This document shows, one piece after another, positions 17,290 through 24,142 of a stretch of DNA of 64,000 bases. How positions within the stretch are numbered: position 1 is the stretch's first letter; each line of letters opens with the position of its first letter. Both the position numbers and the translations under genes were made by a program. The notes under the pieces are model-generated. The model had not been told where the DNA came from. It made no database searches and was given only the letters and a program-made list of their open reading frames with translations. Origin of the DNA: Lawsonibacter celer (lineage in GTDB: Bacteria > Bacillota > Clostridia > Oscillospirales > Oscillospiraceae); NCBI RefSeq assembly GCF_014281125.1, contig NZ_JACOEA010000001.1, positions 310,001-374,000 of the forward strand, in the 5' to 3' direction.

Positions 17290-18678
17290 ATGGGAACCCC
17301 AATCATTCTCCTATGGCTGGTCATCGCAATCGTCATCATTCTGGTCCTGATCCTGAAGTTCAAGATGAACGCAGCTATCGCAATGTTCATCGGAGCCATG
17401 TTCATGGGTATTGCCAGCGGCGTGGGGATGACGAACACAGTCAGTGCCATCAGTACCGGCTTCGGAAATACGATGAAGGGCATCGGACTTTCCGTAGGCT
17501 TCGGCGTAATGCTGGGGCAATTGGTGGCTGACGTAGGCGCAGTACAGACCATCGCAAACGGCTTGCTCAAGGTGTTCGGTGATAAGAAATCCGACTATGC
17601 CATGGGCACCACCGGCTTTATCGTCTCGATTCCCGTGTTCTATGATGTCGGCTATGTTATCCTGATGCCCCTGGCCAAGACGCTGGCCAAGGAGAGCACC
17701 CAGAAGATCCTGCCTCACTTTGTCGGCGGCCTGGTGGCCGGCCTGGGCATTGCCCACACCTTTATTCCTCCCACGCCTGGTCCCATGACCGGCGGCGAGC
17801 TGATGGGCGTACCCATCGGCGTGACCATCGCGGTAGGCATCGCCATTGGCCTTCCCACATTCCTGCTGTCGATGTTCATCTACAACAACGTGTTCCTCTC
17901 CCGCAAGGGCTTCTGGAATCCTGAAACCTGTGAGGAGCATGACCCAGCTCTGGAGGCCGAGGCGGCCGCCCGTGCCAAGGAACTGATGCGCGATGAGAGC
18001 AAGCTGCCCGGCATGTTTGCTTCGATTCTCCCCATCGCCCTGCCCATCGTCCTCATCCTCATCAACACGGTTTGGGGCGCTGTGGTAGGAAAGAACGCCG
18101 ACGGCGTGTCCATGGTTCCTGATTTCATCCAGATGATTGGCTCAAAGGAATTCGCTATGGCCTGCGGCACAATTGCCGCCATGGTCGTTTGCATGATGAA
18201 GCACCGCATGGACCTCAAGCAGGTGGAAAAGAGCATTAACAAGGCCGTCGGCGCCGCGGGCACCGTCCTTCTCATTACTGGTGTGGGCGGCGGTCTGGGC
18301 CAGGTCCTCACCGTGGCCGGTGTGGGCGATGTGCTGAAGGGCATCCTCAGCAGCGTCAACATGCCGATTATCCTCTTCGTTTGGCTCATTGCCGCTCTGC
18401 TGAAGGTCGCTCAGGGCTCGGGTACGGTAGCCATGATTACCGCGCTCTCCATTGTGGCCTCCATGGGCGTTACGGGCGCCAATCCCGTCCTGATCGCCAT
18501 GGCCGGCTTCTCCGGTACCCTCTGCGGCGCGCACGTCAACGATTCCGCGTTCTGGATTACCACCAAGATCTCCGGTCTCACCACCCAGGGCGGCTTTAAG
18601 ACCTATACCCTGATGTGTTTCCTGGAGTCCGTGATCAGTCTGGCCATCATTTTTGTGGCGAGTCTTTTCATCCATTAA
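17290..18678 (+). CDS. GntP-family organic/sugar-acid permease
   Basis: 462 residues, about 12-14 membrane segments, starting LLWLVIAIVIILVLILKFKM. GntP signatures: SIPVFYDVGYVILMPLAK (about 117-134), HTFIPPTPGPMTGGELMGV (about 156-174), and AGFSGTLCGAHVNDSAFWI near 400. Family members import gluconate, glycerate, threonate or similar hydroxy acids with protons. GAGAGGAGG precedes the ATG; 110 nt separate it from ilvD with no terminator seen. It supplies the likely substrate of the IlvD-like dehydratase. Confidence 0.93.
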   Translation: MGTPIILLWLVIAIVIILVLILKFKMNAAIAMFIGAMFMGIASGVGMTNTVSAISTGFGNTMKGIGLSVGFGVMLGQLVADVGAVQTIANGLLKVFGDKKSDYAMGTTGFIVSIPVFYDVGYVILMPLAKTLAKESTQKILPHFVGGLVAGLGIAHTFIPPTPGPMTGGELMGVPIGVTIAVGIAIGLPTFLLSMFIYNNVFLSRKGFWNPETCEEHDPALEAEAAARAKELMRDESKLPGMFASILPIALPIVLILINTVWGAVVGKNADGVSMVPDFIQMIGSKEFAMACGTIAAMVVCMMKHRMDLKQVEKSINKAVGAAGTVLLITGVGGGLGQVLTVAGVGDVLKGILSSVNMPIILFVWLIAALLKVAQGSGTVAMITALSIVASMGVTGANPVLIAMAGFSGTLCGAHVNDSAFWITTKISGLTTQGGFKTYTLMCFLESVISLAIIFVASLFIH

Positions 18679-18711
18679 CCTCTCTCTGTTCTCTCAGATA
18701 AATCCTACTTA

Positions 18712-18754
18712 AAATGCGGAGCTGTGCGGAGAACATCCGCACAGCTCCGCATTT
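18712..18754. terminator. Terminator after the GntP permease
   Basis: 19-bp perfect stem (18712-18730 with 18736-18754), loop GAACA, followed by TT. It ends the mhpFE-ilvD-gntP transcript. Confidence 0.85.
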
Positions 18755-18799
18755 TTGAGGTTGTACCAGGCTTTGTTTTTGTTATGCTGAGGTGATTTT

Positions 18800-20131
18800 T
18801 TGAAAGTTGTTATGATCGGGGGAGACGCCGCGGGAATGAGCGCCGCCTCCAAGGTCCGCCGCAGCCTGCCGGATGCGCAGGTGGTTGTGTTTGAGCGGAC
18901 CAAAGAAACCTCCTATGGCGCCTGCGGGCTGCCCTATTACATCGGCGGAGTCAACGATGATGCGGATAAAATCCGGATTCGCAAGCCGGAAGCGTTTCTC
19001 GCCAGCGGCATTGACCTGCGGATTGCACACGAGGCTGTGGCGGTGGACGCCGTCAGGCAAACCGTCACAGCGCGCAATCTGAGCACAGGAGAGCTGGTGG
19101 AGGAGTCCTATGAGGAGCTGGTGGTCGCCTCCGGCGCCGCTCCGATCCTTCCGCCCATCAGGAATCGGGACAAGGAAGGTGTTTTCGCCCTGAAATCCAT
19201 TGCGGACGCGGAGGCAATCCGCGCCTGGGCGGAGCGGGCGGCCGTAGAGGACGTGGTCATTGTGGGTGCTGGCTATATTGGCCTGGAGCTGGCGGAGTCC
19301 TTTGTCCGTCTGGGGAAGCGGGTCACCATCATTGAGATGGCGCCGCGCCCCATGATGGTGATGGATGAAGACTTTGCCCCGCTGATTGTGCAGACGCTGG
19401 AGCGGCATAATGTGGTTCTGCGGCTGGGAGAAGCCGTGAAAGAGCTGGATGGAGCCACCGCTGTGACAGGCGTGGTAACGGATCGGGGGACCTATCCCGC
19501 GCAGATGGTAGTCCTGAGCGTGGGTGTGCGCCCCAACACGGCCTTTCTGAAGGACTCCGGCGTAAAAATGCTGCCCAATGGAGCGGTGCTGGTGGACGGA
19601 CAGATGCGCACCAGCGTGCCCCATATTTACGCCGCAGGGGACTGCGCCACGATTACCAACAAAATAACCGGAAGGCAGGTATACCTGCCTCTGGGGACCA
19701 ACGCCAACAAGCAGGGAAAGGTGCTTGGAGAGGTGCTGGTGGGGATGGACAGCCGCCTGCCCGGGGTGCTCGGAACCTCTATGTGTCGGATTGTGGATTT
19801 GGAGGTGGCCCGTACCGGCCTGAATGAAAGGGAGGCGGAGGAGGCGGGCATTCCCGTCCGGGTGGTCAAGACCACCGCGCATACCAGGCCTCCCTACTAT
19901 CCAGGCGGCTGTGAGCTGTTCATTAAGCTCTTTTACCATGCTGAAACCAAGGCCCTGCTGGGTGCCCAACTGGCTGGGCAGGAGGGGGCGGCAGCCCGTA
20001 TTGAGCTGTGCGCCTTGGCCATTGACGCCGGCGTTACCTGCCCGCAGCTGGCCATGACAGACCTCGGCTACGCCCCGCCCTTCAACTATGTCTGGGATCC
20101 GGTGCAGTTGGCGGCGGGTATGGTGAAATAG
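18800..20131 (+). CDS. FAD-dependent pyridine nucleotide-disulfide oxidoreductase, CoA-disulfide reductase/NADH oxidase type
   Basis: 443 residues. FAD-binding VMIGGDAAGMSAASKVRR (residues 4-21), single redox Cys in SYGACGLPYYIGG (about 39-51), NAD-binding VIVGAGYIGLELAESFVRLG (about 153-172), FAD site HIYAAGDCA, and C-terminal YAPPFNYVWDPV typical of CoA-disulfide reductases. It may reduce CoA disulfide or per/polysulfide, or act as NADH oxidase. Start is TTG 18800 behind GAGGTGAT. TTGTAC and TATGCT upstream could form a promoter. It is followed after 55 nt by the CoA-transferase-like genes. Confidence 0.85.
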   Translation: MKVVMIGGDAAGMSAASKVRRSLPDAQVVVFERTKETSYGACGLPYYIGGVNDDADKIRIRKPEAFLASGIDLRIAHEAVAVDAVRQTVTARNLSTGELVEESYEELVVASGAAPILPPIRNRDKEGVFALKSIADAEAIRAWAERAAVEDVVIVGAGYIGLELAESFVRLGKRVTIIEMAPRPMMVMDEDFAPLIVQTLERHNVVLRLGEAVKELDGATAVTGVVTDRGTYPAQMVVLSVGVRPNTAFLKDSGVKMLPNGAVLVDGQMRTSVPHIYAAGDCATITNKITGRQVYLPLGTNANKQGKVLGEVLVGMDSRLPGVLGTSMCRIVDLEVARTGLNEREAEEAGIPVRVVKTTAHTRPPYYPGGCELFIKLFYHAETKALLGAQLAGQEGAAARIELCALAIDAGVTCPQLAMTDLGYAPPFNYVWDPVQLAAGMVK

Positions 20132-20186
20132 GGGAGACCCGAGAAGACAGAAAACATTCTGAAAAACAGACAAAGGAGGAAATCGA

Positions 20187-20987
20187 ATGTCAAAACTTAT
20201 GGACTTGTCCGCCGCAGTAGCAATGGTACAGGATGGGGACACCGTGGCCTTTGGCGGAAATGTTCTTTACCGCTCTCCCGTAGGGGCGGTCAAGGAGCTG
20301 ATCCGCCAGGGGCGCAAGGAGCTACATCTGGTCAAGACCGCGATTGCCTATGAGGCTGACCTGCTGTGTGCCGCCGGCGCAGTAAAGGCGGTTACGGCCG
20401 GCTTCGTGGGGTATGAAGGGGAGTTCGGACTGTGCCGCTGGTACCGGAAGGGCGTGGAGTCCGGAGCCGTCCGGGCGTATGAAAACGCCTGCTATTCGGT
20501 CATCACCGCTCTGCGCGGGGCGATCTATGGCGTGCCCTTCCTGCCCATTCGTGGGATGAAGGGCTCTGACCTGCTGGATGCGGTGGGCTTTAAGAGCGTC
20601 ACCTGCCCCTATACCGGGGAGGAGCTGGTGGCCATTCAGGCAATTGCACCCGATGTGGCGTTCCTGCATGTCCAGGAGGCGGATGAAGACGGAAACGCCT
20701 GCATCATTGGCCCCAGCTATGAGGATATGACCATTGCACGGGCGGCCAAAAAGCTCGTCCTCACCGCGGAAGAAATTGTCCCCGGCAGCTATTTTGCCGA
20801 GGATCCGCACCGCGCCGACATTCCCGCCGTGGTGACGACTGCCGTGGTCCATCTGCCCGGCGGGGCCAGGCCCTGCGCGGTCAGCGGCTGCTACGATGTG
20901 GACCGGGAGGAGCTGCGCGCGTTCCTGGACGGCAAGACGCCGGAAGCCGCCCTGGCCGCGGCGGGAATTGAAGGGGGGAAGCATTGA
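20187..20987 (+). CDS. CoA-transferase-like protein, subunit A (GctA/IpdA type)
   Basis: 266 residues, class I CoA-transferase fold. DGDTVAFGGNVLYRSPVGAV (residues 12-31) is the N-terminal motif; GVPFLPIRGMKGSDLL (about 113-128), CPYTGEELVAIQAIAPDVAFL and QEADEDGNACIIGP follow. The PFLPxRGxxGSD-x-ELV pattern resembles IpdA (steroid-ring CoA hydrolase subunit) and glutaconate CoA-transferase A. A Glu in AYENACYS (about 93) sits in the region where IpdA has its functional Glu. AAAGGAGGAAAT precedes the ATG. It overlaps subunit B by TGATG. Confidence 0.85.
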   Translation: MSKLMDLSAAVAMVQDGDTVAFGGNVLYRSPVGAVKELIRQGRKELHLVKTAIAYEADLLCAAGAVKAVTAGFVGYEGEFGLCRWYRKGVESGAVRAYENACYSVITALRGAIYGVPFLPIRGMKGSDLLDAVGFKSVTCPYTGEELVAIQAIAPDVAFLHVQEADEDGNACIIGPSYEDMTIARAAKKLVLTAEEIVPGSYFAEDPHRADIPAVVTTAVVHLPGGARPCAVSGCYDVDREELRAFLDGKTPEAALAAAGIEGGKH

Positions 20988-21709
20988 TGAGTTCGAACAG
21001 CATTTCTCGTACGGCCGATTTGATGGTGACCGCCATCGCACGGGAGCTGAGGGAAGGGGAGAGCGTCTTCCATGGCCTGGCCTCGACGATTCCTCATATC
21101 GCGATTCAGATGGCGGACCGCTGCTACGGAAAAAATCTGAATTACGTGAACATCACCGGCGGGTATAAAATGCACCCGGAGGAGCTTCGGATTTCTACGG
21201 ATGGCGACAACCTCTTCAAGGGAACCAAGTGCAGCTTTAACCTGACCGACATTTTTGACTTTGCGGCCCGCGGCCGCCTGGATACCGCCTTCCTGGGCGG
21301 CGTCCAGATTGATCAGACCGCGCACCTTAACAACTCCTGCATCGGCCCCTATGCAAAGCCGAAGGTGAAGCTTCCCGGCGGCGCGGGCAGCGCAGTGCTG
21401 GTGCCCAATGCGCATCGGGCACTGGTGTGGCGGACAAAGCACGATACCCGGACCTTTGTGGAGCATGTGGATTTTGTTACCAGCTTTGGTAATGTGGATA
21501 AGGTCTTTACCCCTCTGTGCGTTTTTGAAAAGCGTGGGGGCAAGCTGGAGCTTTCTCTGCTTTATCCCGGCGTTGCCTATGAGAAAGTCGTAGAAAATAC
21601 AGGCTTTCCTGTTGGGGAGAATTATGCAGTCATGGAGGACTTGACCGACGAAGAACGCGCGTGCCTGGAGCGGCTTGATCCCAAGCGGAACAGGGATTCC
21701 GAATTTTAA
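20987..21709 (+). CDS. CoA-transferase-like protein, subunit B (GctB/IpdB type), catalytic Glu motif apparently absent
   Basis: 240 residues. FLGGVQIDQTAHLNNSCIGP (about 104-123) and VDFVTSFGNVDKVFTPLCVF are family features shared with GctB and IpdB. In GctB the catalytic Glu lies in VESG shortly after the second strand; here the aligned stretch reads NYVNITGGYKMHP, with Ile at the Glu position. So it may not be a classical ping-pong CoA-transferase but an IpdAB-like CoA hydrolase or C-C bond hydrolase. ATG 20987 overlaps the subunit A stop. Confidence 0.85.
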   Translation: MSSNSISRTADLMVTAIARELREGESVFHGLASTIPHIAIQMADRCYGKNLNYVNITGGYKMHPEELRISTDGDNLFKGTKCSFNLTDIFDFAARGRLDTAFLGGVQIDQTAHLNNSCIGPYAKPKVKLPGGAGSAVLVPNAHRALVWRTKHDTRTFVEHVDFVTSFGNVDKVFTPLCVFEKRGGKLELSLLYPGVAYEKVVENTGFPVGENYAVMEDLTDEERACLERLDPKRNRDSEF

Positions 21710-21725
21710 CAGATGCCAGGCAGAA

Positions 21726-21770
21726 AAACCGGAGGGCATAGAAGATTTATTCTTCTATGCCCTCCGGTTT
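21726..21770. terminator. Terminator after the CoA-transferase-like genes
   Basis: 20-bp perfect stem (21726-21745 with 21751-21770), loop TTTAT, preceded by A-run. It marks the right end of the catabolic island. Confidence 0.85.
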
Positions 21771-21813
21771 AAGTGTAAAGACTTTGGCGGGAAATGCTCC
21801 GCGCTTTTTCTGT

Positions 21814-21996
21814 TCAGTTGGAGGCCAGATTCAGACGGGTCCCCTCCTCGGGCAAGCAGAAGGCCAGGTCGGGATTGATGTCAGCCATGGTCAGGTAGTC
21901 GCCGTAGTAGTAGGCGCCGATGGCGGCGGAGCCGCTCTGCATCTTCTCAAAAATTTCGTCCATAACATAGCTCTGCACCAGGACTTTTCCATTGAA
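21814..21996 (-). pseudogene. Remnant of a PotD-like polyamine ABC-transporter binding protein
   Basis: On the minus strand about 60 codons read VLVQSYVMDEIFEKMQSG, then AIGAYYYGDYLTMADINPDL and AFCLPEEGT, the typical C-terminal lobe of spermidine/putrescine-binding PotD. It is bounded by a TAA at the N-terminal side and a TGA at 21814-21816, so both ends are lost. No transporter partner genes are nearby. The fragment lies just outside the island terminator. Confidence 0.75.
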
Positions 21997-22118
21997 AGTT
22001 TATCGGTTCATTTGTCAAGACTCCATAAAATTTTTGCTGCAAATTTCACCTGAGAAAGAGGCAGCTGTCATCATGACAACTGCCCCAAGAACGTATATAT
22101 AAAATGGTCGGGTGAGAA
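21997..22118. other. Non-coding stretch
   Basis: No gene seen. Contains an imperfect hairpin GGCAGCTGTCATCATGACAACTGCC (22060-22085 region). No promoter is evident. Confidence 0.3.
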
Positions 22119-22157
22119 AAAACCGGAAGACATACCCAAAAGTTGTCTTCCGGTTTT
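22119..22157 (-). terminator. Terminator after the small paralogous genes
   Basis: AAAACCGGAAGACA (22119-22132) pairs with TGTCTTCCGGTTTT (22144-22157); on the minus strand it is followed by TTCTCACC after a T-run. It ends the two small genes. Confidence 0.7.
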
Positions 22158-22177
22158 GCTTCTGATTTGCAGGGGAT

Positions 22178-22405
22178 TTATTGGGAATCCAAAGGATCCA
22201 GGGCGGAATTGGAGGGAATGCTGGGGTCGGGCAGCTGCTGGTAGAGCACGCTGTCGATATCCCGGAGGTTGCGTGCCTGGTAGGCCTTAAGGTCTTCCAG
22301 CGTGCGGAAGGAGAGATTGCTGTGATCCAGGGCGACCTGGTCGCTCAGTGGAAGGGAGCGAAAGTAATCCAGCGCTTCCGGTGTGAGCGCAGCGTGGTCA
22401 AGCAT
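22178..22405 (-). CDS. Small uncharacterised protein (75 aa), paralogue of its upstream neighbour
   Basis: 75 residues from ATG 22405, which has GGAGGGAG upstream; this start is preferred to longer ones. Starts MLDHAALTPEALDYFRSLP and ends in a Pro/Asp/Ser-rich tail. The first about 45 residues align with the preceding 51-residue gene on a shared pattern (P-x5-F-x-S-x-P, then spaced Leu/Val and a terminal amphipathic helix), so the two look like tandem duplicates. The genes overlap by 8 nt. No function recognised; acidic, no membrane segment or signal peptide. Confidence 0.7.
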   Translation of the reverse strand: MLDHAALTPEALDYFRSLPLSDQVALDHSNLSFRTLEDLKAYQARNLRDIDSVLYQQLPDPSIPSNSALDPLDSQ

Positions 22406-22553
22406 GGCTCTCTCCCTCCGCAATAATGCGTTCCAGGCATGCCATCAGGTCATACATGTTTTCAAGCCGCACATCCATAGAGAGAATCGCGTTTTTCAGA
22501 TCAACGGGCATGGATTCAAATTTGTCGCGGATCGCGGGATTTACGTAGGACAT
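22398..22553 (-). CDS. Very small uncharacterised protein (51 aa)
   Basis: 51 codons: begins MSYVNPAIRDKFESMPVDL, ends RIIAEGESHA. The ATG at 22553 is preceded by GAGGTGAT at ideal distance, and the stop TGA (22400-22398) overlaps the start of the 75-aa gene, indicating translational coupling. Short amphipathic helices, net acidic. It shares the P-x5-F-x-S-x-P pattern with its neighbour. Unknown function; the good ribosome site and coupling support it being a real gene. Confidence 0.65.
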   Translation of the reverse strand: MSYVNPAIRDKFESMPVDLKNAILSMDVRLENMYDLMACLERIIAEGESHA

Positions 22554-22607
22554 AAAATCACCTCGCCCTCAGTATGACCGTCTGGGGGGAAATTTATGCC
22601 TGACATC

Positions 22608-22750
22608 AAAAAACGCGTCCCGAAGGACGCGGAACTTTTGGTCTGTCCCTCCCGCGGGGAGCGATTGCCGCCCCGCGGGAGGACAGTGCTTGGTGTTGAA
22701 AGAGAGAGGGAAGAGAGGAGGAGTCATGTGTTTTTGTCTCTGGTATCCTG
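22608..22750 (-). ncRNA. Candidate small RNA or terminator-controlled leader of the small genes
   Basis: On the minus strand a TATAAT (22762-22757) is followed by about 140 nt containing a pyrimidine-rich tract (CTCCTCCTCTCTTCCCTCTC, around 22724-22700), a 12-bp GC hairpin (22648-22659 with 22671-22682) and a tetraloop hairpin CGCGTCC-TTCG-GGACGCG with six T (22631-22608). The hairpin-T-run ends 55 nt before the ATG of the 51-aa gene. It could be an independent sRNA whose C-rich tract can pair with ribosome-binding sites, or a leader that attenuates the small genes. A clear -35 was not found. Confidence 0.4.
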
Positions 22751-22852
22751 ACGAGTATTATAATACCAGATTTCAGATGGAATTGATGAACCGTTTTCAA
22801 ACTTGCTGTGAACAATTTATGAACGTAAAAATCGACCAAAAACGGGGCGGCT

Positions 22853-24133
22853 TCAGAGGTCCCGAATCTGATAGAGTCCGTTGAGTACCCGCCAATTCTG
22901 GGGAAAGGGGCGCATCACATTCCAATAGCCGGCGCCCCGCAGGCCATATTCGGGAATGAGGGCCAGCTTTGCCCGGATGCTGCGGGCATCTTCAAACCAC
23001 ACCTCGTGTACAACACCAGCGGCGTCCGTGTATCGGAACCAGGGGGACTGGGCGCGCTCATCATACTGGATTTCAGAGCCATGCTGGCGGGCCAGCTCCA
23101 CTGCCTGTACCGAGGAGATGGAGCGGGCTTTGGTCTCACCGCGAATAAAAGGGAGCGGCCAGTCATAGCCATAGTTCGGCACACCTAGCCAAATTTTTGC
23201 CGCAGGCATTTCAGTGAGGGCATATTCCACCACCTGCCGTACGTTGGGGAGGGGAGCCACCGCCATAGGCGGGCCGTATGTATACCCCCACTCATAGGTC
23301 ATGAGCAGCACTTCATTGGCTGCCGCCCCCAATGCGCCAAAGTCATGGCCCTCATAGAGCAGCCCCTGCTGAGTGGCTGAGGTCTTGGGCGCCAGCGCGA
23401 CAATCACCGGATAGCCCAATGGATTGAGGCGGGCGGCCAGACGGCGGATAAAAGCGGCATAGGCCCCCGCGTCCTCGGGAAAGACATACTCAAAATCCAC
23501 ATCCAGCCCCCGATAGCCCTTTTCCTCCAGGGTGCGCTGGATCTGGTCTATCAGCGTGTTTTGGACAGTTAGGTCGGTCAGAGCAATATGAGCCAAGTCA
23601 TTGGAAAAACCGCCCTCCTCCGTCAGGGTGGACAGATGCATGAGAGGGGCGGTACCGGCCTGGAGCGCCATTGCGATCAGTACCTCGTCGTCCAGGGGGA
23701 CCAGCGCACCTGTGGGGGTAAAACCATAGGTAAACGGGGTGAGAAAGGTAAGATAGGGAAGTGTGGCCTGCAGCAGGCTTTTGTCGATATAAGGATAGGC
23801 GTAGCCGTTGACGGATAAGGTACCCTCTTTGGTGCCCCGGTAGGAGAGCACCAGGGTAAGGTCCGGATAGAGCAGGGGGCGCCCGCCCAGAATAGGATTA
23901 TTCCGATACAGCTGCCGAAGGCTGACTCCATATTGACGGGCAATCGCGTCCAGCGTTTCACCGGGGCGCACGGTGTGGGTGCGCTCCGGGAACTGGATGA
24001 CCAGAGCCTGCCCTACCACCAGGGTGTCCGAGGGCTCCAACCCATTATCCGTCAGAAGAAAGGAAAGGGGGACACCGTATTCACGGGCCAGATTATAGGG
24101 CGTATCCCCCGGCCGTACTACATGGATTACCAT
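22853..24133 (-). CDS. sleL: LysM-GH18 cortex/peptidoglycan hydrolase, SleL/YaaH-like
   Basis: 426 residues, nearly the length of Bacillus YaaH/SleL. Two N-terminal LysM repeats (about 2-47, HVVRPGDTPYNLAREYGVPL; and 52-97, HTVRPGETLDAIARQYGVSL) bind peptidoglycan; residues about 105-426 form a GH18 barrel with the catalytic strand GYRGLDVDFEYVFPED (about 209-224; Glu as acid/base). SleL is an N-acetylglucosaminidase acting on cortex muropeptides during germination. No signal peptide, as expected for a spore-coat enzyme made in the mother cell. Its ATG is 9 nt after the amidase stop, so the pair forms an operon. Confidence 0.85.
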   Translation of the reverse strand: MVIHVVRPGDTPYNLAREYGVPLSFLLTDNGLEPSDTLVVGQALVIQFPERTHTVRPGETLDAIARQYGVSLRQLYRNNPILGGRPLLYPDLTLVLSYRGTKEGTLSVNGYAYPYIDKSLLQATLPYLTFLTPFTYGFTPTGALVPLDDEVLIAMALQAGTAPLMHLSTLTEEGGFSNDLAHIALTDLTVQNTLIDQIQRTLEEKGYRGLDVDFEYVFPEDAGAYAAFIRRLAARLNPLGYPVIVALAPKTSATQQGLLYEGHDFGALGAAANEVLLMTYEWGYTYGPPMAVAPLPNVRQVVEYALTEMPAAKIWLGVPNYGYDWPLPFIRGETKARSISSVQAVELARQHGSEIQYDERAQSPWFRYTDAAGVVHEVWFEDARSIRAKLALIPEYGLRGAGYWNVMRPFPQNWRVLNGLYQIRDL

Positions 24134-24142
24134 GGCGGCCTC

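Noticed and set aside
18782..20242. 486-codon minus-strand open frame opposite the flavoprotein gene
   Set aside because: Shadow frame; low-complexity Gly/His/Gln-rich translation, conserved motifs are on the plus strand.
22060..22085. Hairpin GGCAGCTGTCATCATGACAACTGCC as a terminator
   Set aside because: It contains a mismatch, has no T-run on either strand and no gene ending at it.
22726..22884. Plus-strand small ORF beginning MCFCLWYPDEYY behind GGAGGAG
   Set aside because: It runs into the 3' end of the convergent sleL-like gene, lacks a terminator, and the same DNA reads better as promoter plus C-rich RNA on the other strand; the ribosome-site-like GGAGGAG is the complement of that C-rich tract.
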